From: Astragalus membranaceus
Taxonomy: Eukaryota; Streptophyta; Magnoliopsida; Fabales; Fabaceae
NCBI GenBank assembly: GCA_039519185.1
Contig: CM076847.1
Location: 70,777,864-70,841,863 of the forward strand
Direction of reading: 5' to 3'
Length of the DNA stretch: 64,000 nt
Below the pieces are notes generated by a model that saw only the letters and a list, made by a program, of their open reading frames with translations, was not told where the DNA came from and searched no databases. The translations under genes and the position numbers were made by a program. Each line of letters starts with the position of its first letter. Within the stretch, counting starts at the first letter, position 1. Shown piece after piece: positions 50,092 through 62,694 of the stretch.

Positions 50092-52087
50092 CAGATCATG
50101 CTTAAGGGTGAATGTTCTGAAATCCAGAGCTTTTTTCTCTGCATCAACTAGGCGAAGCAACATTGATTCCATTGTGTCTATCAGAGGCATAAGACAAACC
50201 ACCTCTCTTGAGAAATACCTTGGTTTTCCTATGCTTCATGGCAGGCTTAGTCAGAGAGATTATGATTTTCTTGTTGATAAAATTCATAACAGACTTGCTT
50301 CTTGGAAAAACAAGTTATTAAACAAAGCTGGTAGGTTAACTTTGGTTCAGTCAGTCTTATCATCTATTCATACCTATTACATGCAATTGTCTTGGCTGCC
50401 TAAAGCTACTTGTGATCACATTGATATAACATCCAGGAACTTCCTTTGGAAAGGTAATAACGACAAGGGTATTCATCTAGTCGATTGGGAGAAAATAATT
50501 CAACCCAGAAAGCATGGTGGGCTAGGCATCAGAATGGCTCGTGAATCGAATACAGCAATGCTGGGCAAGCTGGTTTGGGATATTCATAGTAAGAAAGATA
50601 AGTTGTGGGTGTCTCTCTGACTCACAAATATGTTGGGGATCATATTTTCTTGGATACTGCTAAGAAACCAGGGTTAGTGGTTTGGAATTCCATAATGAAA
50701 GCTAAATCTGTCCTGCGTAATGGGTATGCTTATAGATTGGGCCATGGATCATCATCATTTTGGTATGATCCCTAGTCCAACCTTGGAAGACTGGCTGATC
50801 AGGTTTGGTTTGTTGACATTCATGATAGTCATCTCACAGTTGCTGATGTTATTCAGCAAGGCACTTGGCAGCTCTCTAATCTTTATACTCAACTTCCTCT
50901 TACTATTTTGGCTACAATCTCAACAATTTCTGTTTGTCTCAATGCTAGTATTCCAGATGGATTCACTTGGAAGGGCAATTTAGATGGTATTTATTCTGCT
51001 AAAGCTGGTTACCGGTGGCTCTTAAATTCACATGGACATGATAATACTACTGCTGATCTACCCTCTTGGAATTGGATTTGGCGCTTACTTGCTCCTGAGA
51101 AAATCAAATATTTTATATGGACAGCTTGTCACAATTCTCTCCCAACCAGATTGATGCTTAACAACAGATGTATGTTGAATACTGCTCCTTGTCCTAGATG
51201 CTCGAGTACTGCTGAGAGCATCTTTCATTGTCTGAGTGACTGCTTATTCCCTAGACAAATCTGGATTTCTTTTGGCTTTGATAATATTAATTTTTTCATG
51301 GAACAAGACATCTCCACTTGGCTCAGAAAAGGTGCGTCTGGTGCGAATAATCATGTGTTTATGGCTGCGTGTTGGTGGCTATGGAGGGCGAGGAACGACT
51401 TGTGCATGTCAAACGAGACTGTCTCCTCTTATCAGGTGAAAATTCATACTTACAATTCTGCCAATCTTCATTCTAAAGTTTTTGCTTTGCAAGTGGCAGC
51501 GACCAATGTTGAGAATTGGATCTCTTGGCATCCTGACCAAGGCAGAGTTATGGTGATTAATGTTGATGGGAGTGGCCTTGGAAATCCCAGACCATCGGGT
51601 TTTGGTGGTGTGTTGCGACATTCAAATGGGGACTGGATATTTGGTTTTGCAGGATCTATTGCCATTTCTACCATTTTTCATGTGGAGTTATTAGCTATCT
51701 ATCATGGCTTAAGAGTGGCTTGGGAGCACGGACATAGAGAAATTATATGTTATTCGGACTCTAGTCTCTCCATCCAGCTTATTAGCAATGAGGTTAATCC
51801 TTGGCACCATTTCGCCTCAGTCATCTCTAACGTCCAAGATTTGGTGAAGAGAAATTGGAATGTTCAATTCAAGCACACTATGAGGGAAGCTAATTCAGTT
51901 GCAGATTTGCTTGCCAAAAAGGGTGCTGCAAATTTCGATGGTTGGACTGATATCTAGGAGCCTCTGGTGGCAGCTCTTCCTCTCCTTCAGGCTGACGCCT
52001 CCCGGGTCATGTTTGCTAGGAGCTAGCCCTTATTTTTCTTTTCTTTTTCTGTTGTTTTTGGTTTCTTTTTCTCCAATTGCCAAAAAA
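50092..52087 (+). mobile_element. 5'-truncated L1-type LINE inside the CACTA element
   Basis: Exact TSD ATACTCTCCAA (50081-50091 and 52088-52098). It begins within the RT and ends in a short A run (52082-52088). Its protein is clearly different from that of the LINE at 3754, so it is another family. Confidence 0.92.
50108..51957 (+). pseudogene. LINE ORF2 fragment: end of RT, zinc-binding region, RNase H
   Basis: Frame one (50108-50620) has the RT thumb region (SLEKYLGFPMLHGRLSQRDY, WKNKLLNKAGRLTLVQSVLS, GGLGIRMARESN). A stop and frameshifts follow to about 50908. The second frame (50908-51957, 349 residues) contains the zinc-binding region CPRCSSTAESIFHCLSDC and an RNase H of the RVT_3 type with NVDGSGLGNPRPSGFGG, ELLAIYHGL and YSDSSL. 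The last frame is intact, which suggests a fairly recent insertion. Confidence 0.88.
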
Positions 52088-52439
52088 ATACTCTCCAATT
52101 TCCATAAATTTCTCTACATATCTCTCTTCTATATTTCCTCTTTATTCTTCCTTCTCATTCATTCTCACTCCTTCATCTTATTCCTTCTTACTTCTTCATT
52201 CTTATTCTCTCCTATATTATTACTTCTCATACTCTCCTTAATTCTTATTCCTTCTTACTTGTTCATTTTTATTCTCTCCAATATTATTTCTTCTCATACT
52301 CTCTTTCCTTCTCATTCATTCTCATTCCTTCTCATTCTGTTCTATATCACTTTTCTCATATTCTACTTCATTTTCATTTTTCTTACTTCTTATTAAATTA
52401 CATATTAAATTTTAAAATTAAAAAAAAAAAACTTTTTTT

Positions 52440-52842
52440 AAAAAATAAAAAAAAATCTGCCGGTAATGTGAATTTCCGCCGGATTTTTCGAAAAAATATT
52501 ATTTTTTATTTTTAAAAAAAACCCGCCGGAAACGCCCATTACCTGAGGAAAAAATCCGCCGGAATTTACTGGCGGAAAAATCCGCCAGTAATGTGGGTTT
52601 CCGGCGGATTTTTCAAAAAAAAATTATTTTTAATTTTAAAAAAGTCCGCCGGAAATGTGCATTACCGGCGGAAAAATCCGCCGGAAATTACCGGCGGAAA
52701 TTCTACCGGAAAACATTACCTGCGAGCGTTTTACCGGCGGATTTCCAACGGAAAAAATCCTCTAAAAACGTCAATTTTTCGACAGATTTAGTGCATTTTC
52801 GGCAGATTTTTTCCACCGGAAAAATGCGTTTTTCTTGTAGTG
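52440..52842 (+). repeat. right subterminal CCGGCGG repeats of the CACTA element
   Basis: Same units as the left end, ending in the terminal inverted repeat. Confidence 0.88.
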
Positions 52843-53073
52843 AAAGACTACTGAGTTAATATATATAAACCACATATTCCTAATCTAGCTTTACCAGTCT
52901 GACCAGTGATCAACTTGGGAAACTGAGGTTTTAATAAAATAAAAATAAAATAAAACACAGCAAGGCATCCACCCGTAACATAACTACTTCTAACTAAATA
53001 AAAAAGTCCTTTAAAGGCAACCTTAAGCCAAAAGCAAGTATCTGTTTTAGTTCTACAAATGCAAGCGTTACTA
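52843..53073 (-). other. probable 3' UTR of the host gene split by the copia element
   Basis: It lies directly beyond the original stop codon (53074-53076, minus strand) of the gene whose coding end is at 63744-64000. No other gene seen. Confidence 0.45.
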
Positions 53074-53148
53074 TTAAGCTGTTAAATATCGTTAGACTTA
53101 TTGTACTTATTTTCGGTTAGTCGTTAGACTTATTGTATATACTCTCAA

Positions 53149-55882
53149 CTAGTATTTTACCCGTGCATACGCACGGGTGATACTGTATGGTCGGTGTATT
53201 ACCATGAAGTCATAATAGTAATTTGGAAGATATTTATAATTCATAAGTTGTGAACAATGTCTAAAATGTATGATTTGAGATTCAAAGTGGAATATGCATC
53301 CCCGTTGACAATCAGAATTACATTGATCCATAATAATGTATTTGGACATTAGAGGTAAAATATGCATCCTCGTTGGCCCTCCCGTTTGCATCCTCGTTGG
53401 TCCTCCTGTTGGCACTCGCATTGGCGTTCTCCTTGCCACTCCCATTGGCACTCATGTTGGCACTCCCGCTCTCGTTACCACTCCCGTTGGCGCTCTCGTT
53501 GCCACTCCCGTTGGCATTTTACGCATTTTTAGTAATTATAAAATAGATATTTGGTAATTTTTTGTAGTGGTTAAATTGATTGATTTTATTTTTTAGGAAA
53601 AAATTTATTGATTTTAGCAGTTTTAGTAGAGAGATTATAGTAAATAAAAAAAATTTATATTATTCAATTATTGAGTATAATATCAATTTAATAATTTAGT
53701 TATTTGGAAATTTTAGTCTTTGAAAATTTTGTTAAATGTCTAGGTTTTTCTCACAATTAATAGTGGTTAAATTGATTACTTTTAGTAGTTTGAGTAAATT
53801 ATAAAAATGAATAATTTTTTTTAAATAGTTGTGTTGGAAAAAGTTTAAAAAAAATCGGTACTCCCGTTGGCGCTCTAGTTGCCACTACCGTTGGGATTCC
53901 CAATGGCATTTTACTCCCTTTTAATAATTTTAAAAGTTATTTGATATTTTTTGTAATGACAAAAAAAATTGAAGAAAAAATGAAATTTTAGAAAAATAAT
54001 TGAAAAAAAAATTCAGGAAAAAGTTGGGAAAAAGTGATTTTAAAAAAGTGATTTAAAAAAGTGATTTTTTAAAAAAATGAAAAAAAGTTATTTAAAAGAA
54101 ATCAGAGAAAAGTGTTTGGAAAATAAAAAAGAAAAAAAAATTAATAAATTCTGACTTTTACTGTTGCGCACCGTAGCGCTCACTGTTGCGCGTACTGTTG
54201 CACACTGTTGGCACTCCCGCTCTCGTTACCACTCCCGTTGGCGCTCTCGTTGCCACTCCCGTTGGCATTTTACGCATTTTTAGTAATTATAAAATAGATA
54301 TTTGGTAATTTTTTGTAGTGGTTAAATTGATTGATTTTATTTTTTAGGAAAAAATTTATTGATTTTAGCAGTTTTAGTAGAGAGATTATAGTAAATAAAA
54401 AAAATTTATATTATTCAATTATTGAGTATAATATCAATTTAATAATTTAGTTATTTGGAAATTTTAGTCTTTGAAAATTTTGTTAAATGTCTAGGTTTTT
54501 CTCACAATTAATAGTGGTTAAATTGATTACTTTTAGTAGTTTGAGTAAATTATAAAAATGAATAATTTTTTTTTAAATAGTTGTGTTGGAAAAAGTTTAA
54601 AAAAAATCGGTACTCCCGTTGGCGCTCTAGTTGCCACTACCGTTGGGATTCCCAATGGCATTTTACTCCCTTTTAATAATTTTAAAAGTTATTTGATATT
54701 TTTTGTAATGACAAAAAAAATTGAAGAAAAAATGAAATTTTAGAAAAATAATTGAAAAAAAAATTCAGGAAAAAGTTGGGAAAAAGTGATTTTAAAAAAG
54801 TGATTTAAAAAAGTGATTTTTTAAAAAAATGAAAAAAAGTTATTTAAAAGAAATCAGAGAAAAGTGTTTGGAAAATAAAAAAGAAAAAAAAATTAATAAA
54901 TTCTGACTTTTACTGTTGCGCACCGTAGCGCACACTGTTGCGCGTACTGTTGCACACTGTTGGCACTCCCGCTCTCGTTACCACTCCCGTTGGCGCTCTC
55001 GTTGCCACTCCCGTTGGCATTTTACGCATTTTTAGTAATTATAAAATAGATATTTGGTAATTTTTTGTAGTGGTTAAATTGATTGATTTTATTTTTTAGG
55101 AAAAAATTTATTGATTTTAGCAGTTTTAGTAGAGAGATTATAGTAAATAAAAAAAATTTATATTATTCAATTATTGAGTATAATATCAATTTAATAATTT
55201 AGTTATTTGGAAATTTTAGTCTTTGAAAATTTTGTTAAATGTCTAGGTTTTTCTCACAATTAATAGTGGTTAAATTGATTACTTTTAGTAGTTTGAGTAA
55301 ATTATAAAAATGAATAATTTTTTTTTAAATAGTTGTGTTGGAAAAAGTTTAAAAAAAATCGGTACTCCCGTTGGCGCTCTAGTTGCCACTACCGTTGGGA
55401 TTCCCAATGGCATTTTACTCCCTTTTAATAATTTTAAAAGTTATTTGATATTTTTTGTAATGACAAAAAAAATTGAAGAAAAAATGAAATTTTAGAAAAA
55501 TAATTGAAAAAAAAATTCAGGAAAAAGTTGGGAAAAAGTGATTTTAAAAAAGTGATTTAAAAAAGTGATTTTTTAAAAAAATGAAAAAAAGTTATTTAAA
55601 AGAAATCAGAGAAAAGTGTTTGGAAAATAAAAAAGAAAAAAAAATTAATAAATTCTGACTTTTACTGTTGCGGACCGTAGCGCACACTGTTGCGCGTACT
55701 GTTGCGTACTGTAGCGCATACTGTTGCGCAGTTTTTTTTTCCAGCTTTTTTGACTTTTGCTGCTTGCTTATTTTTTGGCATCAGATATACCATTTTGCCC
55801 CCATTTTTAGACACGTGGCAAGCTGGTAAAGTGTCTAAAATGGACATTTTGGTGGTATTGTGTTTTATTATATTGTAGTAGA
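53149..55882 (-). mobile_element. non-autonomous Helitron, 2.7 kb
   Basis: On the minus strand it starts TCTACTACAATATAATAAAA and ends with a hairpin (CCCGTGC-GTAT-GCACGGG) followed by TAAAATACTAG. The TC start, hairpin and CTAG end, insertion between host A (53148) and T (55883), and absence of a TSD all fit the Helitron rules. No Rep/helicase gene. Confidence 0.88.
53459..55690 (+). repeat. three tandem copies of a 752-bp unit inside the Helitron
   Basis: The GCACTCCCGCTCTCG block starts near 53459, 54209 and 54961; a CGGTACTCCCG marker recurs at 53856, 54608 and 55360, exactly 752 apart. Only scattered single-base differences are visible (such as GCTCACT versus GCACACT). Each unit contains smaller CACTCCCGTTGGCGCT repeats and A-rich tracts. 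No coding function. Confidence 0.92.
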
Positions 55883-55967
55883 TTAATTAACTTTATTGTA
55901 TTTTAATTTTTTTTAGTTTAGGGTAGTTTGGTCTTTTTCTCTTGCTTCTTTTGACTTATATATAAAA

Positions 55968-57217
55968 GGCTAAATAGCACTTTTGGTCATTTATGTTTGT
56001 TCCAGATTTCACTTTGGTCCTTTATGTTTTTTTTGGTCCGTTTTGGTCCCTCATGTTTCGTTTTTGTTTAATTAAATGAATTAAAACAATTAATTCCTTT
56101 TTCTATTTTTTTTCCAGAAAATCCCTTCCCCTGCGTACGTGTTCCATCTTCTTCCATTCTCATCAATTTCCAGCAATCTTTCAACACCAACATCAATCTC
56201 ACCAAAAATCAATTTCCAGCAACACCAAAAATCATCGTTCTTCCAACATCATCAACACACCGTTCTTCCATCTCTCTTCAAAACGAAACCCAGCAAAACA
56301 ACATGAACAGATCTGGAAGCTTACGAACTGAGACTGAGAAGATTTTTCGTTCCTCTTCTCACTGGGTTTTTTGTTGTTCTTCATGACACCCAGATTTTGT
56401 TCCTCTTCAAAACGAAACCCAGCAAAACAACATGAACAGATCTGGAATCTTACGAACAGATCTTGATGGAAACCCATTTCTATGCAAGAACGAAAACGAA
56501 TTCGAAACCCATTTTTCAGATCTTCTTCATCTTGAGCTGGAAGAACGAAAACGATTTCTGAGATGGAAGAACGAAACCCAGATCCAGTAACAATCAAAGA
56601 AACCCAGTTTCACTATCTCCCTCATCTCCCTCATCTTCGATCTCTCTCATTACTTTCGCTATCTCACCTCGCCCTCATCCCCTTTCTTCTTTCGTTGTTG
56701 AGAGAGGAATGACAGAGAGAGTGAGAAAAGAAAATCTGAGTGAGGGAAAACGAAAGGATTTGTTGAATGTTGAATGTTTCGATTTTGTGCAATTCTGTAG
56801 CCTTCGATTTTTGATTGAGAAGAACAATGATAATTCAAGAATCTGGAATTGTTGAGAGAGGAGAGATCAGGAATTGGTCAATGAATTAATAATGAATTAA
56901 TTGTTGAGAGAGGAGAGATCTGGAATTGATCTGGAATCTGTAGCCTTCGATTAGTAATGAATTAATTTTAATGAATTTAAATTCATTAAATTCATTTAAT
57001 GAGAATTAAATAATATTAATTTTTTCCACGTCATTTAATGAAAATGGACGCCACGTCAGCAGTTAACTGCCAGCGTGGCGTCCGTTAGTCAAAACTAACG
57101 TGAGGGACCAAAATGAAACAAAAACGAAACATGAGGGACCAAAACGGATCAAAAAAAAGATAAAGGACCAAAGTGAAATCTGGAACAAACATAAAGGACT
57201 AAAAGTGCTATTTAGCC
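55968..57217 (+). mobile_element. Mutator-like element (MULE), non-autonomous, 1250 bp
   Basis: Perfect 9-bp TSD TATATAAAA (55959-55967 and 57218-57226). Long terminal inverted repeats of about 105 bp start GGCTAAATAGCACTTTTGG. Inside, a segment with CCTCTTCAAAACGAAACCC occurs twice (near 56273 and 56402). I see no transposase; the interior may hold host sequence, but I do not recognise any. Confidence 0.92.
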
Positions 57218-57252
57218 TATATAAAATGTAGGTTCATTTTTACCAAATTACA

Positions 57253-57264
57253 TGCTATCAAAGC
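57253..57264 (+). promoter_or_regulatory. mutated copia primer binding site
   Basis: TGCTATCAAAGC directly follows the LTR end and differs at two bases from the initiator-tRNA site TGGTATCAGAGC. Confidence 0.7.
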
Positions 57265-58037
57265 AAAATAAATAACAAATAAAAAATTCCTCTGCTTCCT
57301 TCGTTCTACGCATCATCTCTTTCGCGCAGAACATCACCACCACCCTCTAGCAGATCCCTCTCTCCATCATCGAACCTTCGTTTCTGCACTGATTCTCCTT
57401 GCGATTTCGTTTTGGTGAATCGCACTTCACCTAGATTCTCCCTCTGCAACTCGATTTTCGTTTCCTTGTCAAAATCGAGTTTCCTCTTTTTCCTCTGTTC
57501 ATGACCTAGTTTTTGTGATTCCTGAATCGGTTTTCACTCTCGTGATTTGCGTTTTGTGATTTGCGATTTGTGATTTGCGATTTGTGACTTGTGGTTTGCG
57601 GCTCTTGCAATTTGTGATTCACTCCGTCATCTGCTTCCGCAAACTCTTCCGCCGTTGTGACTTGAATCTGTGGATCCTCTCTCAGAATCACACCGTTGCT
57701 TGCTCCGTCTTCCATAGACTTCATTTTGCATCAGACATCAGTATTGCTTTTCCAATTCAGATTAGCTGGGTATTGCTAGCTTCAGACATCTGCTTCGCCA
57801 TTGCTCTCACAGAATCGGTTATCACTGAGTGGATTTCATCTTCGGTGCGTATTTAACTTTTTGCCTGTTACCGCCATTGTTTCTGGATTACTGTTGGCTG
57901 CTGGTATATGACTACTTGATTTCTGGTTTGGCGTCACTCTCTCTCTGGCTTTGCACTTTTTGATTTCTGGATTTTTGCAACTGATTGTTGCCTAATTGCT
58001 GACTTTGAATTGTTACCGGATTGTTGTGAGTTGAAAT
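57265..58037 (+). other. copia leader, gag N-terminus not found
   Basis: Leader with a GATTTGCGATTTGT minisatellite at about 57541-57600. The large N-terminal gag domain expected here is not visible, so it seems to have been lost. Confidence 0.5.
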
Positions 58038-58705
58038 TTGTTCACAAACTTATTACAAGGTCAAGTTATTATTTCTTTTATCTTATTCGGTTTTGCTCGG
58101 ATGGCCTCTGGAAATAGACTTTGCACCCATTGCAATCGGACCGATCAGACTATTGATATATGCTTCATCAAGCACGGTTATCCTTCGGGGTTCAAGTCTA
58201 GGAAACTGATGGCTCCCTCTTCAGTCTCTTCCTCGTTAGGCTTCACAAGAGCTCAGATTCAGAGTTTGTTGACCTTACTTCCTTCCTCTGCGCCTACTAC
58301 TACTGCCACTATCTCTTTAGCTAGTGCACAACATGTTGCACCCAACTTCACAGGTTCCGGTAACTCTCTTTCCCTATGGCTTATAGACTGTGGCGCCACT
58401 GACCAGATAACATCTTCTCTACATTTTTTTGCCACTTATAAAGTCATCAGGCCTGTATTTGTGTCCCTTCGTAACGGTCCTAAGACAATTGCTTCCTACA
58501 CAATTGCTTCCTACAATGATACTATCTTTCTTACATGTGACCTTATATTGTATGATGTACTTTACCTTCCTGATTTTTCCAAAATCATTATATCTGTTTG
58601 CAGACTTCAAGCTTCTAAATATTGTCAAGTACTGTTTGTTGATAATGAATGTTTGATACAGGAAATGCCTTCTCTGAGGACGATTGAAAACGCTAGGTGG
58701 GATGG
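58038..58705 (+). pseudogene. copia gag zinc finger and protease, interrupted
   Basis: Zinc-finger-like CTHCNRTDQTIDICFIKHGYP, then protease WLIDCGATDQITSS and a VLYLPDFSKIIISV block typical of copia. The frame is cut at 58705 by a solo LTR; in intact elements it leads to the GAG-pre-integrase domain. An 18-bp in-frame repeat (ACAATTGCTTCCTA) lies near 58487-58515. Confidence 0.78.
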
Positions 58706-61479
58706 TGATAACTCTTATTTATAAGAGTTATTTATGCTTTCTTAGTTTAAATTGTTGTGAGTTCTAAAGTAATATTGTGTTTAATTAGTGTAAAAAAAGA
58801 ATTAATTCTGGTTTTTAGTCATTTGCACTTTGGTACCCCATTTGTGCTTTTATGTGTGTGTTTTATTGATGTAGCAATAGGTGCCACAGCAACGCATTTC
58901 TGCGACAGATGAGAGAGAAACGTTGAGGCACTGATTTCGGCGCCTGCTAGCTGTCATAAAAGGACGGACACGTCTTGCTGCTGGTACTAGGCTGTCATGC
59001 GCAGAATATTTTCCCTTTTTGTGGGCACATTGTACTCCTAGGCACATGTAATGACAAATGGCACCTCCAAAAATATATTTCTTGGATCACTAAACCTTAG
59101 TACTAATTAAGGCAACTCGTCTTCCTCATTTTGGAGGCTGGTTTAGAGGAGGAAAAATATAAAAATAGCTTTTCCTCCATTTTTGTACCAAGTTATCTTT
59201 AAAATACCAAAGTGGAAATTGTGATGCTGGGAGTTATGCTGCAGCAATACAGAAGCTTAATTACTTGAAGATTTTCATGGATTTGGGAGCTGATCTGAAC
59301 CTCCAAGTTGTTATTCTTGGAGTCAATTTTCAGTATACCACTTATTACTATATTTGTTTTTTGTATTTTCGCATTTATGGCTTTAAACATAATGTTTAAG
59401 TTGTATTTCTTGTGTTGTTTGCTCATCATGAGCTAAATACTCTTAGTTGAGATGTTTTGATCTATATGTAATGAAGTCTTAGTGTGTTTAATGCATGTAT
59501 TTGATGTGTACCTGATATTTATATGAGTTATTTATGCTCTTATTACTTAAATTAATGCAAGTTCTTAAGTAATATTGTGGTTTAATTAAGTAAATTTATG
59601 TTGTTTAATGTAAAAGAGGGTTAGGAATTGATTTAGTGATCATTTGGCACTTTGGTGCCCCTTGTTGTATTTTAACTTGTTTGTTCAGTATGGTACAGTA
59701 TGAAACGTTATCGCGTTGGGTTCTGCAGCTGATGAGAGAGAAAACGAAAAAGTGGCTTCTGTTGCGTGTCAAATCACTTCAAAGCAGTTCAGAACTTTTC
59801 CTGCAGCAGCCACCCACATTTTACTTTATGGGACACTTGTCTATTTTGTAAAGGAGGATGAAAATAGTTGGTGGGATGGCTTGTCACCATTTTTAAGAGA
59901 TATTTTCTTTATATAGAAGCCTCAACCTTCTTCTTCTTCATCATGGGGTTGCTGGTCTGAAGAGAGGAGAGTTAGAAATAACTCTCTTACACTCAATTTT
60001 TGTTCAAGCTCCATTTTCATAATAAAAGTAGAAATTCTGCAGTGCTGTGTGCGATGCTGTAGCATCAGGCGATTCTGTGAGCGATGCTGTAGGGTCACGG
60101 GGGCTGTCTTCATTTGGAGTATTTTTCTTCTCTTTGTGATTTCGGTTTTATGGCTTTAGGTAACCCCTTTATGCTTTATTTCTTGTGTTGTTGCTCATCA
60201 TAAGCTGACTCTCTTGTAGCTGTGATGCTTGAAGTTATGTAATAACATTTTAATAGTTTTAATGTAATGTTTGATGTTAGTATTTTAACCCCTGCATGAA
60301 ACTTCTTCCAATGCTTATTTTAAAACTGATCAACTAAATATAAGTACATTTATAGGTTTAGACATAGTCTATAAATCGGACTCAATGATTAATATGAGTA
60401 AGTGGTTGTTTTAAGGACACTTAGAACAACTCATGCTTAAACCTATAGGAAAGCATAGGTTATAGGGTGAATACTGTGGGAGCTTAATATACAGGGGTGA
60501 ACCTATTTAGAGCTTGGACATAAGCCCTTGTAATGAAACTCTGACGATAGTGATTGAAAGGCACACATCAAATGCTACAGCACCCAATGCTATAGCATCA
60601 GACATAACATTAATCTATTTTTATGAATTTACATAATGAAAGACATTCCAACTACTCTTATTCTGAATTTCTACTTAACATCTATCTTATTTGCTTTCAT
60701 ACCTTTATTTATGTTGATGACATTAATGGTTCTACAATTTATTATGTTATTTTGTGTTACTCACTAGCTTACTTACTAATATAAATATAGAAATAAACTC
60801 AACAATCCTCGTGAGAATGATCTTTACTTACTCTTTATAACTTGTTGCGACTGTGTATACTTGCACATACTGTTTTCGCACCAACAATAGCATTTTTATC
60901 CTTTGTGTGATACTATTTCCAAACTTATTTAGAATTGATCACCTAAATATAAGTACCATGTATAGATTCAGACATGGTTTATAAATTTATCTCAAAGGAT
61001 AATATGGATAGTGCTTATTAAATGAAACTTTAATAATCATTGCTTAAAACCTAGACATAGGGGGGAAAATTCCATAGGGTCAATACTGTGGGTGCGTAAT
61101 AGCCAAGGGTGGACCTATTTAGAGCTTAGACATAAGCCCTTGTAACAAAACTCTGTAGAAAGTATCTGAAAAGTACACACTAAATGCTACAGCACCCAAT
61201 GCTGCACATCAGATACAACATTAATACATTTTGATGACATTACATAGTGAAAGGCATTCCAGCTTACTCTCTCTGAATTTCTACTAATCCTTTATTTTAC
61301 TTGTTTGTTGATAAAATTGGGTTCGACAACTTGTTATTTTATTTTGCTTTTTACTTACTAGCTTACTTATTAATTTAAATATAGAAAAGAACTCAACAAT
61401 CCTCGTGGGAATGATCTCTACTTACTCTTTATTACTTGTTGCGACTGTGTATACTTGCACATATTGTTTTCACACAACA
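58706..61479 (+). mobile_element. solo LTR (Athila-related) containing another solo LTR
   Basis: TSD GATGG (58701-58705 and 61480-61484). It starts TGATAACTCTTATTTATAAG and ends TTTTCACACAACA. Motif relatives include TGCTACAGCA (61185). An inner LTR occupies 59513-60886. Confidence 0.92.
59513..60886 (+). mobile_element. inner solo LTR of the same family group
   Basis: Starts TGATATTTATATGAGTTA and ends TTTTCGCACCAACA; sequence parallels the outer LTR throughout. Motifs TGCTGTAGCA (60055), TGCTACAGCA (60575) and TGCTATAGCA (60590). Flanks GTACC and ATAGC share only three of five bases, so the TSD is decayed. Confidence 0.8.
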
Positions 61480-61484
61480 GATGG

Positions 61485-62694
61485 CATGATATTCTCGATG
61501 GTAATTGATTTCAAACCCTCTTCTAGCTCTGTTTCAGCTGTTCATTGTACCGGTTCGGCCAACCCTGCAGTCAATATTGACCTTTGGCACCATAGACTAG
61601 GACATCACTCAGCTGATTACTTCTCCCTTGTACACAAACAGAACTCCAACATACCAAATTGTGCTCACACTGCTTGTGATGCTTGCCACTTTGCTAAGCA
61701 AAATAAATCCCTCTTTCCCTCGAGTTTTTCTATCTCCAACAACATATTTGACTTAATACACGTCGACATATGGGGCCCTTATAGTGTCCCATCCATTCTT
61801 GGCCATAGGTACTTTCTTACCATTGTTGATGACAAGTCTCGTTTTACATGGGTTAGACTAATGAAAACCAAAGCCGAAGCCCGTTCACACCTCATAAACT
61901 TCATCACCATGATCCACACTCAATTGGACATTAGTGTTAAAACTGTCAGGTTTGACAATGGTCCTGAATTCCACATACCTGACTACTACCATTCCAAAGG
62001 CATCATACACCAACGTTCTTGTACCGAAACTCCACAACAAAATGGAGTGGTTGAACGAAAACACCAACATATCCTAAATGTAGCCAGATCCCTCACGTTT
62101 CAATCAAAATTATTTCTTCCCTTTTGGGAATTTGTCGTTTCCCAAGCTGTCCACATAATAAACCTCCTTCCCTCCCACTCCCTAAATAGTCAATCCCCTT
62201 CCTACCTATTACATAACATCTCTCCCGACCTCTCCTACCTTCGGGTGTTTGGTTTCTTATGTTATGCTACTACCCATGTTGCTCACCGGACCAAATTTCA
62301 ACCTAGGGCCCACAAATGTGTTCACATTGGCCATACAATTGGTGTCAAAGGTTATCACATTTCTTTTTATGAGAATGTTTTCCCTTTTTCCACCCCTCAC
62401 TCCTCTACCCTGATCTTCAACCCAATTCCCCCATCTTACCCTCCAATACCCTTACCCAATGTTACAGACCTTCTCCTACCTTCACCCTCTACATCCCCAG
62501 TCGATCCTCCACACACTAATCCTACCACAGAATCTACTTCCCCTTCACAAACTTCCTCCCCCCTGCCCCTCCCATGGCCTCACCTACTGCCCCCTCCTCC
62601 TAGACAGTCTACTCGAGCTCGTACTACCCCTAATTACCTTCAAGCATATCATTGTAACTCAATCCATTCAACTAATGCTGCCAATGCGTCCTGA
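61485..62694 (+). pseudogene. copia GAG-pre-integrase and integrase
   Basis: Follows the solo LTR. The HHCC region LWHHRLGHHSADYFSLV ... CDACHFAKQ leads into the integrase core: D in HVDIWGPYS, D in VRFDNGPEF, E in NGVVERKHQ. Then the VFGFLCYATTH block and a Ser/Pro-rich linker, ending at a TGA at 62692-62694. This part is open but cannot be expressed as a whole polyprotein. Confidence 0.85.

Larger units (their letters stand above)
49378..52842 (+). mobile_element. non-autonomous CACTA-like transposon, about 3.5 kb
   Basis: Right end TTTTTCTTGTAGTG at 52842; left end CACAACAAGAAAAACAC (at 49378, duplicated at 49470), the inverted match with one changed base (CACTA to CACAA). TSD AAA on both sides. 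Subterminal CCGGCGG/CCGCCGG repeats fill both ends. Its only coding material is an inserted LINE. Confidence 0.85.

Noticed and set aside
54558..55495. Two identical 61-residue open frames in the Helitron
   Set aside because: Product of the 752-bp tandem unit; TPVGALVAT-like peptides arise from the CACTCCCGTTGG minisatellite.
56232..56597. Minus-strand gene inside the MULE
   Set aside because: The frame consists largely of a duplicated segment and shows no known domain; it may be captured or random sequence.
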